Assembly (NCBI GenBank): GCA_038503035.1
Contig: JAVSML010025536.1
Coordinates: forward strand, 865,932 to 929,931
Direction: 5' to 3'
From: Crocodylus rhombifer
Taxonomy: Eukaryota > Chordata > Crocodylia > Crocodylidae
Length of the DNA stretch: 64,000 bases
Every line of letters begins with the position of its first letter. The stretch's first letter is position 1. Position numbers and translations under genes: made by a program. The notes below the pieces were generated by a model that did not search any database, was not told where the DNA came from, and saw only the letters and a program-made list of their open reading frames with translations. Below, piece by piece: positions 24,726-36,484 of this stretch.

Positions 24726-25659
24726 GACCTTTCATTCCAATTTGGAAAGGAAAGTCATTTTAAATGGCTGCATTGAATCCTAATGGAGAATTCAATTTTA
24801 AAAAATAGCTCTATTCTTGAACTCTTTCAGACTCGTGCAACATTTGAAACAATTTTGAAACTTCTCTTCCTGTTTTCAAGCCTGTTTATTTAATCAATTT
24901 CTTTCTATTACTTTTGAAAACAGCCCTGAAATCCAAAGAATGTTATTCTTTATTATTTTTTTATACTTTTGAATTTAAGTTGATTCTTTAATCCTTACAC
25001 TTTGTATCTGTAGGTGGAATTATATGAACTCAATTTCTTAGAAAGAGAAATCTTGTAAGGCAGGTCTTAGGACTACAACAGAAGAATGCCAATTCCCAAG
25101 TCAGTTAATATCACTTCCTTTTGCTGATTTATCATCATCTTGAATCTGAAGAATGGCCTCTAAAACAGCTGATGCAGTTTGAAGGTCTACGTTTTTCACA
25201 GGTAGTAATAATATTCTCTTTTTCTACCACTGGTGGCAAAAAATTATAGAACAAAATGAGAAGTTATCTCACTCAGACATTTTATTTTCTCTGATGCAGA
25301 TTAAATGGCTCTAACTCATTCTGGACTCTAATACGCTTGACATCTGTCAAAAAACTTAGGTCATTTTTATTCCATTAGCAAGAGTTTCTATTACAACAAT
25401 CATTTCCATGCTCATGTTTATGTCAAAAATAATCACCTAGCTCTTGTCAGTCTCCACTATTAATGGGCTGAGTAAGTACGTATATGGGTATGCATTGTTT
25501 TTTTCAGGTACAAGAAAGTAATAGTTCATTGCCTATTCAGGTAAGATGTAAGGATGTAAGTTGGGTGAATATACATCTAATTTCCCTGAGCTGTGACATT
25601 CTCTTGCATCTTTCACTTTTTCTATGTAATCTGGAAGTTGACATGTATCAGTTTTAATC
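24726..25659. other. Non-coding DNA, no gene seen
   Basis: AT-rich sequence without recognisable coding blocks or repeats. Confidence 0.55.
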
Positions 25660-25735
25660 ACTTCTCTGCCACTTTTTAATTTTGCAGCTTATAGAAACTC
25701 CAATTTTTCTCAGATTTTCCTTATCTGTAAAATAG
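25660..25735 (+). mobile_element. MIR SINE fragment cut by a hAT element
   Basis: 'cacttctctgccacttttta' and 'ctcagattttccttatctgt' followed by 'aaaatagggg' match the MIR order 'ctctgccactta...cctcagtttcctcatctgtaaaatgggg'. The match ends abruptly where hAT-family sequence starts. Confidence 0.55.
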
Positions 25736-26085
25736 GGGTCCACCAGGGAGCACACTGGGCCTCCCCCCATGTCTCCCCAGCTCAGCAATTGCCACAGGGG
25801 CTCCCCCCAGACCCAGGAGGCACCAGTCACTGAACTAGGGGAAAATGGGGGTCCACTTCCAGGTCTGCTGCTGAGCATGCTGGGGAGACCCCGTGCTTCT
25901 GTGGGACACTCCATGCACCCCCAGCATCACAGCACTCATGAGCTACCTGCTGCCTAGAGGTACATAGGAAAAACACTTAAAGCTGTCCCTATGTCCAAAT
26001 CTCTGAATCTTTCTGAATCTCTCCAAATCGATTCGGACGGTTCTGATTCAATTCGGAGAGATTAAAGGGTCCCCTGATTTGTATA
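25736..26085 (+). mobile_element. hAT-type foldback element, fragment
   Basis: It aligns colinearly with 52660-52990 of the complete plus-orientation copy: 'gacccaggaggcaccagt', 'ggtccacttccaggtctgct', 'catgcacccccagcat', 'ctgctgcctagaggtaca' and 'agagattaaagggtcccctg'. Both outer ends are missing, so no TIR or TSD can be scored. No coding capacity. Confidence 0.75.
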
Positions 26086-27794
26086 TGACCTATATGGGTG
26101 AAATGACAGGCCACAAAAATGATCTTATGGTCGTATGGTTTACATGATCTGAAGTAGGTCCACATATATGTCCAGAAGGATGAGTTGATGAGAGTGTAAG
26201 TAAGAGAGAAGTACTTAAGTACTGACTTTGACCTTTAGCTGTTAATATGGAAAGAACAGGCAATTAACTTAGTAACGTATGGGTTGCAGAGAGATCACAA
26301 ACTGTAGACAGAGCTTGAATATGTGCATGGAGAGGAGGAGTGGAAAGAAACCCACAATCTAGGGACCAATAAGACAGGTAGAAGGGTAGGGTGTCCAATA
26401 GTGACTCAGAAGAGGCTGTAGGGAAAGGAAAAAGATAAATGGTTTGATGTGAGTGATGATATATATAAATGACAAAGACTCATTCAAGAGGCTATATCAG
26501 AGAGACAGGCTGAGGAGAAGGGCTGAGGAGATGATAAATCAGAAATGGAAAGGTGGATTTACCACACTACAAGGTAGAAATAGTAGCTGAAGCTATGCGA
26601 ATGAATGAGATCATCTGAAGAAGGGACCTGAATAAGAAGTTGAAGACACCATAGAATAGGTTTGTAGTTTAGAGGGGATCAAAAATTCAGTGATTTTAAA
26701 AACAGATGGAAAATGGAAACAAAAAAAACCTGTTAGCTTCTTTATGATGCACATATTTTATTTCGTTTTTAAAATTAACTCTCTTGAATTTGTCCTACCA
26801 CATCTCAGACCATCCATAACGGTCATTTTTTATGAAATAATGTCTTCCAATGTTGATGGCTATTCCAGTCTCTCAGGTACATGGCTATCACTCCTGTTTA
26901 TGGCTAAGAGAACATGGAACAAAAACACTTAACCTCAGTCTCAGATTTTACAGCGAGAGTTTGCAAAAACTAGTTCAGAAAATGTCAAGTCTGTTCAAAC
27001 TTCAGAATTTCCAAATGGAAAAAACCCACGAACCTGATACAGAGTTCTTCAGAGTCAACTGAGCAACTCCTTCTGACTTTGGATCAGGGTCCTTATCAGG
27101 TTTTGTTTATGTTTAAGTTAATCCATAATGGTTTACTGGACAAAGAAAAGAGGGGCCATTTAAGTGAAAAAGTAGCTATTCCGACACTAAATCCCATTGT
27201 AATGCATAAGGTGTTAGCAACATGCCTTCAGAAGGAAGGCTGAAGCGAAGGGTGAGAGCCAGACATAATACAGCTGCATATTGATCAGGAATCAGAAAGT
27301 TACATATCTGTGGCCTTGTCAAAGTAACAGTATTTCAGCCTCAGAGCTATGAATCCTAGGCAGAAGAAACAAAATAGAGGTGCGCAAAAAAAATTCAAAT
27401 TTTTTTTGTTCTGGAGGGTTATCTTGGTTACTATATATTCTTCCTTAAATCTTCATTTACAGACTTTTTTGTAGAACATTTCAAACTAGTTGTAATACCT
27501 ATGGCTATCTCCTTCTGAGATTTGCTTCAACTCACTTGAGAGTCAGTGAAAGTCTTTTTACTGAGTTGAAGCTGTCTCAAGACAAGACTTTGCTGAGACC
27601 ATCCAGTAAATCCTTCCCATCTTAATTTGCATATGTCCCAATGAATCGGGTGAAGAACTTGTGAATTTAGGGAGCGCTACTTGGTATTGAGTACTTATTG
27701 CATCTCAATTACTTGACTTAAATATAATAAGCTTCCAGTAGCCAGAGAACCAATCAATAATAACATATGACACAATATCTCTCACTTATCAATT
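26086..27794. other. Non-coding DNA, no gene seen
   Basis: Unremarkable AT-rich DNA. Open stretches near 26690-27062 are short, without domain similarity. A-rich and T-rich runs meet at 27386-27410. Confidence 0.55.
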
Positions 27795-28042
27795 TATCAC
27801 AATACAAGAACTAGGGGTCATAAAATTAAATTAGTAGGTGATAAGTTTAAAGCTAATAAAAATCGATTCTTTTTCACACAGCATGTAATTAAAGTGTGGA
27901 ACTCATTGCCACAAGATATTGTGAAAGCTGACAGTTTAGTAGATTCCAAACAGCATTGGACAAGTTCATGGAGGAAAAGGGCATCAGTAGCTGCTGAACA
28001 TGAGAATTAAGGCTACAGACTGTGAATCAGAACTCCCTAGAC
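27795..28042 (+). mobile_element. CR1 3' region, first half (interrupted by hAT)
   Basis: The segment encodes the CR1 C-terminal tail: the 'FFTQ..VIKVWNSLPQDIVKA' block at about 27867-27930, with the 'gtggaactcattgccacaag' signature. It then continues into CR1 3' untranslated sequence ('gacaagttcatggaggaaa'). It is cut at 28042 by a hAT insertion and resumes at 29337 after the duplicated target. It is older and more diverged than the CR1 at 54.4 kb. Confidence 0.8.
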
Positions 28043-29336
28043 CAGGGATGGGCAATTATTTGGGCCCATGGGCCACATACGCAGTTTTGGAGTGCTGTTG
28101 CAAGCCGGTTAACACCCTCCCCACCAGTGGCTCACCAAACCCAGAGCCCATGCACCCTGTAGCTCCTCCCTGCCACAGCTGCTACCATCAGTGCCCAGTA
28201 GCAGCTGAGCACACAGCCCCAGCCCAAGTCTCAGCCTTCCCCCACACCTGCTCCAGATTCATCCTGGCCAATGCGGAGCAGCTTCAGACCAGCCAGGACC
28301 CATGCACACAGGCCCAAGCCTGGCCCACCCATGCCCAGTCTGGACTGAGCCACCCACAATGAGCAGAAGCAGTGCCCGGGCAGAAGCTGCTGCTGGACTC
28401 AGGAGAAAAGCAGAAGCCCCTCACCTTGCCACTGCTGGACCCTTCCTGCTGTGGCATCCCAGAGCCCATGCCTGGATTGCTCTGTGGCTCCTTTCCACTG
28501 CCGCTGCCGCCCTGCTGTGCAGCCCAGAGGTGATGCTGGTAACAGCAGTAGAGAGGAGCTGCAGGGCAGCCCAGGCGTGGTTTCTGGGAGGCTGTAGCAA
28601 GAAGGACATGGTGGTGGAGGAGGGCAGCAACTTTTCCCCTGTGCCCAGCAGCAGCTCCTGCCCAGGCACTGCCACTGCTGCTGCTGCCAGGGTTTGAATT
28701 ACACTTCAACTCGGGGGGCAGGGGGTCTGCAAAATAATTGGCCGGGGTTGGGGCTGTATGCATGAGTTCCCACCAGTCCCAAGGGGCTGAGGCCAGCAGC
28801 AGTGGCAGCCAGAAGGAGCTATTGCTACCACCGCCTGGGATGCTTAGGAAGGTGCGGGGCATGCTGGGGGCTGTCCGGCCCACGGGTGGCGGGTAGTTCC
28901 TCGTCTCTTATGGGGGAGGTTTCATCTCTTATGGGGGGCCTCAGCCCCCTGAGCTCCCCCATAATTCAGAACTTGGCTACTGCTCATCATGGGCAGGCTG
29001 GTCCAGAGTGGGCCTGGGATGGGCCAGGATCAGGGCTGTGTGCACGGGTCCCAGCTACTCTGGAGTTGGTTCACTCTGGACAGGTCAGGTCAGGAGCAGG
29101 TGTGGGGAAGGCTGGGGTCAGAGCTGTGCACGTGGGCCCCCACAATCTCCATGGAACGGGGGCTGGGGCTGAGGGCCAGCAGTGACAACTGGAAGGAGAT
29201 ACTCCAGCCCCGCTGTGGGCAGGGTGCAGTGGGATGTGTTCCATGGGCCAGGCAGGACTGAGGGACTTACTGCAGGCCAGTCAAAGTCCCTTTGCAGGCT
29301 GGATATGGCCTGTGGGCCATATTTTTCCCACCCCTG
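28043..29336. mobile_element. hAT-type non-autonomous element, 1.29 kb, with 8-bp TSD
   Basis: The left end is CAGGGATGGGCAATTATTTG and the reverse-complemented right end CAGGGGTGGGAAAAATATGG. Both continue into a matching 'GGGCCCATGGGCCACAT' or 'GGCCCACAGGCCATAT' block, an inverted repeat of about 35 bases. The flanks are CCCTAGAC (28035-28042) and TCCTAGAC (29337-29344), 7 of 8 identical. The interior is far more GC-rich than its surroundings and full of 'gctgctgc' and 'gcccagc' runs. It has open frames of up to 199 codons (28284-28883, minus), whose Ala/Gly/Ser/Pro-rich translation shows no transposase motif. It would need a transposase in trans. Confidence 0.88.
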
Positions 29337-29515
29337 TCCTAGACCCTAAGTACTGAAGGCTGCAAGTGCTGGAGGAACAATGGAAAAAATCCTTGGTCAC
29401 ACCCTGTTCACGGTCACCTTCAGTATCCTGTCTCTGTCTCTGAGACTTGGGATACTGGGCAAGATGGACCCATGGTCTGACCCAGGAAATGACAATTTTT
29501 GTATTATGTGTGGCA
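29337..29515 (+). mobile_element. CR1 3' untranslated end, second half
   Basis: After the hAT target duplication the CR1 resumes. It contains 'gagacttgggatactgggca', 'agatggacccatggtctgac' and 'ccaggaaatgacaattttt', matching the CR1 3' signature 'ctgggcaagatggacccttggtctgatccagtatggc'. Together with 27795-28042 this restores one 3' end of about 430 bases. Confidence 0.75.
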
Positions 29516-29530
29516 CTAAGGTACACAAGG

Positions 29531-29805
29531 GGCATGTCTACACTTTCATTAATGCACAGTAATTACTGTGCATTTATAGTATTTGCTTAATGAAGTACTA
29601 ACTAAATGTGCATTAACTACAGTTACTGCGCAGTAGCACCTGCACATGGTTTTTTGTGACACTTACTTTGCAGTAGTCTAATATTACTGTGCAGTAGCAA
29701 ATTAGCACAGTTTTTGCCTGGCATGCTACTGCGCAGTGTTGTTAGGCTACTGATCCTGCTCATTAGCCCTGATCCTGCTCATTAAGTGTCTCATGTACAC
29801 ATGCC
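29531..29805. mobile_element. MITE with GGCATGTCTACA ends and 5-bp TSD
   Basis: The left end is GGCATGTCTACACTTTCATT; the reverse-complemented right end is GGCATGTGTACATGAGACAC. It is flanked by CAAGG on both sides (29526-29530 and 29806-29810), an exact 5-bp duplication. Internal palindromes such as 'tgcacagtaattactgtgca' and several 'actgcgcagt' motifs give it a self-complementary interior. A second copy lies at 60357-60843. The superfamily is uncertain: a 5-bp TSD is not the hAT standard of 8. Confidence 0.7.
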
Positions 29806-29810
29806 CAAGG

Positions 29811-32800
29811 AGATCCATATGTATCCATTGTGATATACCATACAAGAGCACGCAAGCACTCTGGGATATTGTGTTCACCAGCATGATACAAGATCCTTCC
29901 TAGCCTATAAGATTCCTTCTCTAAATCATAGTCATATATAGATTTACTACCTTTGTTTTTACAATTGTATACAGTGGCATACAATGCTAAATACTAAACA
30001 CAGCATTGACTGTTGCAAAACTATACATAAATATTGCTCCAACATTTTTCCTGCAGATATTGCAGATGAGAAACATATAAAAATGTTCTTAAATCAAAAC
30101 AGCACATCTTAAAAGGAGTCTGTGAGTGCAATTAAAAACATTTCCCATCATACAGCAAAGATAATGTTTCCTAAATGCTCTTTGTTTCATACATCTGTTA
30201 TGCTCTGTCATGAATTTTTCCCCCCTCCCAAGACAATTTTTAAAGGTTTCTGCCAATGTAATTCAATTTAAAGCTTTTAATGTCAGCTCCATGGGTCATG
30301 CCACTTTCTCCACATTTGTATTAGCTTCTTCTGTTAGGCCAGGCAGAAATATGATGAATACTTTTCATCAGTGCCTTATATTCATGACAAATTGCAATTG
30401 CATTTTGTTCCATTATTTGCGGACCATATTTTCAAAACATTTTGCTCTTTTTGCATGTTTCATGTTCTTTCTTTCTCACATACATGCACCCACACAGAGA
30501 TTCTGTTTCCAAACCATCGTATTGGACCAGTGAGTTATTTGCGCTGTTTTTTCATTGCAGATAGTCTTCCTCGTTGGCTTGCAATTATTTGTGAAGTGCT
30601 GTTGTAACTATTTCTTGACTGTCTGTAAACTGTTTACTGAAGAATAAAGTTAACCATGCCTTCATTTTGGGGAATGTGCTCAAACTGCATTCAAGGGAGC
30701 TGACTTGACATTTCTGTCCAATTGCAAAAGCTACCATATCTGTTTGCCGAGCAGTCCCCAAGTTCTGTTGCACGTTGGCAAGTGCATCACCTTATCTCTG
30801 AGAAAAACATAATGCCTTGGATAAATCTATTTTATTGCATTCTGCTCTGGTTCTTACAGTGTCTATCACTCCCATATCTGAGCACCTTTATTGTCCACTT
30901 AGCTGCAGGGTCAGTATAGCAGCACTTCTGTGAGGGGTGAAGTAGACACTGAAAATGAAAGCAAACTTATTGATGGAAGGGAATGGTGAAAGGCTTTGAA
31001 AGACACGAATTTGCAAAAGGCTTTTGGAAGAATAATTAAATATTGCCCTAAAATCACCTTTGTTTTCTCTTGATTCACACAACTCAGGGCATAATCCTGT
31101 TCTGCAGAGAGAAATACATAGCATAGAATCCTTATGAAAAAAAGTATTTCTCTTCCAGCTAGACAGGTAGATTATAAGTATCTGGAATGCACCATCTTGC
31201 ATAGAGGAAAGCTTGCTGTGTGATGGCAAAATGTTCCCTTCATGAAGATACCATAAAAACATCCCCCAAAATGGTTGGTTTTGCATGAAAAGGACAGGGA
31301 ATTATGACTGGGTTCATTGAATGCACTTGGCTGCCTTGGCTCATTGGAATATTTTGGAAACTTTACTGGAAACTAAACTAGCCCGGCCTTTGCAGAATCT
31401 CTGGGGCAGGACAGCTATCTGCCACCATGCCAGCTACATAGATTTTGGGCTTGTTATACTGCCTGCCTTATTTCTGTAGAGTAGGAAAATGGTAATATAG
31501 CCCACTATATATATCTTAAGCCACAACTCTAGCACTGTTGAGAACTTGTAACAAACTACCTTAAATTCCCCACTATTCAAGTGAACCTTTCCCATGACAT
31601 TTTGTTTGCTTCTGCTCACAAGTGTTCACACCTTCTAAGCTTTTCCTTGAGTTTTGAGTTCATGGGAATCCATAAATCTTCAAGCCAAAGACTCCTGAAA
31701 GAGCCAAGATTTATCTAGTTCCTAAACTTGACCAGATTCACTTAAGTCTTGGGTCATCATATTCTGCTGAAGCTGGGTCCGACATCACTGTTAGTCCTAG
31801 GAACTTTTTGGCAAATCTCATGGGTTTTCTGTCCCGTTGGTAACAATACTCAAAACTACATGACCTTTGTTATAAAAGCTTGCACTAGCAATGAGCTACT
31901 GCAGTCTCCAGTGGTGAGAAAAGCAGAACAGTGAGTCTGTGACAGATCTGTTCAAAATTTCCATCCTACCAAATATGCTGATATTTCAATACTTGGAATC
32001 ACAATGAGAAGTTTGCCATTTTGAGAACTTTTACAGAACAGACGCATGAGATATTTCATTTCAGAGTTTTCAACCCCAACACAATACTTTGATGTTCTTG
32101 ATGCTGAAACTTCTGTTTTGGTTATTTGAATTGACCTCAGATGCTTCCTTCTGAGTCATTTCCACATTCAGCTGCATTTCCCCATGGTGGGAACAGTGAA
32201 TATCATGGGATATGTATTTTGGGAGCTTGCAGTTCCTATTCTCTCTAGGCACAAGACTCTCTGGTTGGACTACATTTCCCATAATCTACTCATGGTCATG
32301 TGACTTCCATGATGCATTGTGCAATTCATGCTGAAGAAAATATATCTTGAACTATTGACATATGCAGTCCTCCAGGGAATGCAGCCCTTAGGGGAGCCCC
32401 AACAAGAACCCCAGTGGATAAATATGCTGATAGGACAATGCAGTTTTAGATTAGTTCGAACTGATTCATACTGAAATGCTCTGGGTCCATTCAAAATACA
32501 AAATATTCTACTTGGAGTGAAATACTCCAGATGACACATTTTGATTTTCCTTTTAGAACAACAGCAACAACAAAAAACTGTTCAGGAAAGCCAACACTTT
32601 CTCATAGGAACTGGGCTTTTCCCCTTCCCCATCAGAATGTTTTTCCCAGCCAGCTCCAGTTAGCATGGACCTCCCCGTCATCCCTTTGGGTGTAAGGTCA
32701 CTCAGCTATATCAGGATCTGCTAGAAGGATGAGCAAGGAATGCCCTTGCTGGGATGGCTGGTGGATCAGGAAGACAGAAGTAGGTAGATGAACTGTAACC

Positions 32801-34741
32801 CAGTGTAAGACTCAAAGCTTCATTATCAAGTGAGGGGAAAGGGGTTCCTGGTATTGGGAAAGAAGCTTCAGTAGCAGGAAAATCATATTGGCTTGGTCAG
32901 GCCCTGTGGGTCACTAAAATTCACCCCTTTCCTTCCCAGTAAATTCCAGCTATGACAGTGGTGTAACAGAGCAGGAAATCAAACTTTAAAGTCAATCCAG
33001 AGGTTTACTTTTCTATTGCAAGAGCTACAAAACTTCCCAAACTCATGCAGCCACAAAGCAGGGCTTCCAAACGACTGCCTCCGAAGTAGTAGATACAGAC
33101 TAGCAACACGAGGGAGCGAGCTCAGACTTGCCCTACAAAGCACCACCTTCTTCTGAGCACAAAGGTAGCAGCACGCCCTCTGCTCTCCACGTGCTCTTGT
33201 GACCCAAAATGAAGCCGCAAAACTTTCGTGCCCTGAAAATACCACTGTCCTTCACTGCTTACCAAAGAGTTTTTCAACTCCAGTCCTTCTTAGCTAAACA
33301 ATCAGAGATCAATTTTCAATGAAATTTTTACTTACTGAAATCAATGCTGGCTTGATTCTTCATGAAGGGTGCAGGAGGCATAAAATGTGCTATTGATTCT
33401 TGAGTTGTAGCCCAGTCCTTTCTTCATGGCCATTTCAAAAGATGCAAACAATTTCTTTTGCCTTGTGGCAGAGAACACGTTACCTTTACAATCTTGAGGT
33501 CAGGACCCTGTTATGCCATCTCATATTTATCTCCTGTCTTTTTTTTTTTTTGCCTTCTCTTCTCTTCATCTCTCCTCGCAGTTCTTCTTTCTCCTCCTTA
33601 AGTTTTTATTGCCTCTTCAGCTCTCCTCTTAGCTCCTGTTCTAATTTCTGCCTTTTCCCTTGCTCTCCTGAGTGTTCTTAGATTCTGATCTAATTTCTCA
33701 TGTCTTCTCCCAGCGCTGCTCTCTCTCCTTTCTGTCTTCCTGACCCTTACCTGTTCTCCTTTTTGCCTTTCTGACTCTTATCCAACTGATCCCCTTACAA
33801 GCCTGTCTCAGGATTTTCTTCACCTCTGCATCCCTCTCTGCTCCTAGGCTGCTTTTAGCAGTTATCCCAACAAGTTGTTCCCCACTGTACTTACAAATGC
33901 AATGTCCCAGTCTCTCTTAACATGATAACTTTATCTAGGTTGCCTCCCATCTCCATGATCTGAGTGCACATCCTTTAAATGAAACCAAAGAAACAACCAA
34001 GAACTGTTTCCTCAGTTGCTGCCAGCCTCTTGTGGCCACAGTTTTTTTTCTGAAGTTGGTGTGAAACTGAGCCTAGCTGAATACCTTGGTAAAACTAATT
34101 TAAGAGACAGAGTTGAGTTCAGGCTAAAATCACTGATCTGAAACTCCAGCTCAATGCTTTAGAACAGTAAATGGGGAAGAATGTCTATGTCCTTTGGTTG
34201 TATTTCAGGGAGACTTTTTGGAAGTTAAGTGCAGTTATTCAAGATGGTAGGTGGTCAAGACATTGTGTTTCACATTTCGATCTTGCAAAAAGAACTAGAA
34301 GGTTTTGTATGGCAAGTAGTGAAAGCCTTGTCTTCGTCTCATCCGAAGTAAGGGTGCCTCTAGAAGTAGAACGTGAACAGGGCGTCAAAAATAACTCACT
34401 AAACCTGGTTGGAAAGCACATGGCCTGTTCCTTCAAGCTTTCTTCGGAAGAGCTGTCCTTCATTTTCTACAACGCTGCATTTCAGCTCCTCTCTGGGTAA
34501 CTCCACATGCAATTCAGTGGGACAGATTCCCATTTCAACACGAATTTGAACCCAGAGGAGCTCACTGTGATTGGCCTAGTGAATTGTGTTCCTTTTTTGT
34601 TTTTTAATAAATGAGTCGCAGCAGAATTTGGCCAAATAAAAGTGTATCTGAGAGCAAATTCAAGATGAAAGGGAAAGCCAGTGCAGAACACTGAATCATT
34701 TCCAATCTGAAGCTTGGTACTGAATGCATGGTTAAAAGTTT
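29811..34741. other. Non-coding DNA, no gene seen
   Basis: Five kilobases without a recognisable exon. A pyrimidine-rich strand at 33530-33730 (T12 followed by 'cttctcttctcttcatctctcc') is the most skewed part. A stretch near 32264-32315 ('ggactacatttcccataatc') resembles a MITE or ZNF143-type motif but is not firm. Open stretches do not exceed 132 codons. Confidence 0.55.
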
Positions 34742-34777
34742 TGAAGGGTTGTTGGTTGTAGCCATCTTGGTCTAAGG

Positions 34778-35104
34778 CAGGGGTGCTCAACCTTTTTTAG
34801 TGAGTGTACCCCTAGTGACTGGATGCAGAATGGGGGGGAGGGTTGGGCAGGGTGGCACACAGCTGGACCCGGAGCAGGCGGTGGTGGCACCCGTCCGGAC
34901 ATGGAGTGGTGGCAGCATGGGGTGGTGGATGGCGGTGGTGGTGCAGAGGGGCACCACTGCCCTCACCCCACCCTAGCCCTGCTCCTGGGATGAGGCAGCA
35001 TGGGGTGGTGGGTGGCAGCGCTCTGTCCCTGCCTGCCCACGCATACCCCTTGGGCCTTCTGAAGTACCCCCAGGGGTATGCATACCCTTGGTTGACAACC
35101 CCTG
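34778..35104. mobile_element. hAT-type non-autonomous element, 327 bp, perfect 8-bp TSD
   Basis: The left end is CAGGGGTGCTCAACCTTTTT and the reverse-complemented right end CAGGGGTTGTCAACCAAGGG. Both are followed by 'gtaccccta' or 'gtatgcatacccc'. GTCTAAGG flanks it exactly on both sides (34770-34777 and 35105-35112). The interior is GC-rich with 'ggtggtgg' and 'catggggtggtgg' repeats and has no transposase. It is inserted inside the Penelope terminal repeat, so it is younger than that element. Confidence 0.92.
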
Positions 35105-35224
35105 GTCTAAGGACAGAGGCAGATAAGGTTCTTTGGGTAGATGTGATATTGGGTCCTGGGAAGGAGGAATGTAGAACTGGTGGTATATTGTAGCTGGTAA
35201 GATGCAGACAGGTTACCTGGGGTT

Positions 35225-36201
35225 ATCAGATGGCAGGCAGGTTATAATGTGCCATAAATCCAATGTTTATATTTAGTCTGTGATTTTTTGTATTCAGTAG
35301 ATTTATGAAGTGAAGTTAGCCTCATCTGTGAACGGAGTTTAATAGATTCCCTTTGAGGATTAGAACTGGGAGACTGGAGAGAGTGCAGTTCTCCTGTGAG
35401 AAATGTGCACCCACAGGTAGTTGGGTATTTTTGTCTTTGATAGATTTTTTCGCGTGCATTTATTCTGGTGCACAGTTGTTCTTTGGTTTCTCCTTCATAT
35501 TTTCCATCAGGGCATTTAGTGCACTGGATGAGCTATATTACATGTCTGGAGGTGCAGGTATAAGATCCAGGACTGGTGATGGTTTTGTTGTGGGGTGTAG
35601 TTATCATGGGGGGTAGTGGAGATGTATTGGCAGGTTTTACATTTTTTGTTCTGGCATGGTCCAGATCTATTCGGTGTGCTTTGACCCATAGGAAGTTTGC
35701 TTCTGGTGATGAGGTAGGTGAGGTTGGTTCTTGTTTAAAGGCCAGGATGGGTGGCTCAAGAAAGATATAATTAGGAGTTGGGTTGTCTTCTAGTATGGGT
35801 TGCAACTGTTTGAGGATTTTCCCTATAGGTTCCAGGAAAAGATGGTGTATCATAACTCACGGTGTGCAATTCATGGGGATTTTCTTTTTGTACTGCAGCA
35901 ATTCTTCATGTGGTATCCGAGTGGCTGTTTCAAACGTGCGATCTGTCTCTCTGGAAGAATGTCCCTATTGGATGAAAGCCCTTTTGAGATTTGTAAGGTG
36001 ACTATCACAGGTGTTCTCCTCTGTGCAAATTCGGTGGTATCGGACAGCTCGGCTGTATATTGCAGCTTTCTTGGTGTGTTTAGGGGGATTGCTGGTTCTG
36101 TGTAGATATGTATGTTGTCCACAGGTTTCTTGTATATAGTGGTTTGTATTTTGCCATTCTGGATACTGGTCGTGGTGTCTAAAAAAGGAAATACAGTACA
36201 T
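35225..36201 (-). pseudogene. Penelope-like ORF: RT C-terminus plus GIY-YIG endonuclease, broken
   Basis: On the minus strand from 36201, 'TYLHRTSNPPKHTKKAAIYS' and 'YSRAVRYHRICTEENTC' match the Penelope block after the RT core (usual form Y-S-x-A-L-R-x-x-R-I-C). After a stop come 'LEPIGKILKQLQPILEDNP' and 'FLEPPILAFKQ', another family signature. Then 'GSYTCTSRHVI', a stop, and 'LIQCTKCPDGKYEGETKEQL' form the GIY-YIG core (about 35443-35570), in which Y-x-G-E-T replaces the usual Y-I-G-E-T. The end, 'LLNTKNHRLNINIGFMAHYN' (about 35240-35300), matches the C-terminal 'FNT...GLN..GF..HY'. At least four stops and one or two frameshifts make it dead. Assignment rests on recognised motifs, without a database search. 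Confidence 0.72.
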
Positions 36202-36458
36202 CTCTGTGATTTAATTAACTGGAAATTCTATTAACCAGAATTTCTGGCCGGCCGGTAATCTGTCCCCACTTTACCAGCTCCACTCTATCACCAGTTCTAC
36301 ATTCCTCCTCTCCCCTCACAAACCTGTCTCACACTTATTGTCTTCCATTCCCTTATATCCTCATTGCAGGCATTTGCATTTTCACAGACCTGCATTTTGC
36401 ATATTGGCTGCTGCTCTACCCAGAAGAGCATACAAACTCCAAAAAACTTCGCTTATGC

Positions 36459-36484
36459 CTGAAGAAGGGTGTTTGTGCCCCAAA
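36459..36484 (+). ncRNA. Hammerhead-ribozyme-like core, degenerate (hypothesis)
   Basis: CTGAAGA (36459-36465) is followed by a short stem (GGGTG/TGCCC, loop TTTG) and CAAA (36481-36484). A hammerhead needs CUGANGA, stem II, then GAAA. Here the G before AAA is C and an unpaired A lies before the stem, so the copy cannot be expected to cleave. Hammerhead motifs are known in Penelope-like terminal repeats. The copy at 50184 keeps GAAA. Confidence 0.3.

Noticed and set aside
28284..28883. 199-codon open frame on the minus strand
   Set aside because: It lies wholly inside a hAT element with TSDs, is Ala/Gly/Ser/Pro-rich from GC-rich repeats, and has no transposase or other domain.
32264..32315. 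ZNF143-type motif ('actacatttcccataat')
   Set aside because: Partial match only, in non-promoter-like AT-rich DNA; more likely a MITE scrap.
36190..36270. Tigger/pogo-like end ('cagtacatctctgtgattta', 'ctattaaccagaatt')
   Set aside because: Resembles a pogo-type terminal repeat but no opposite end or TA duplication could be found.
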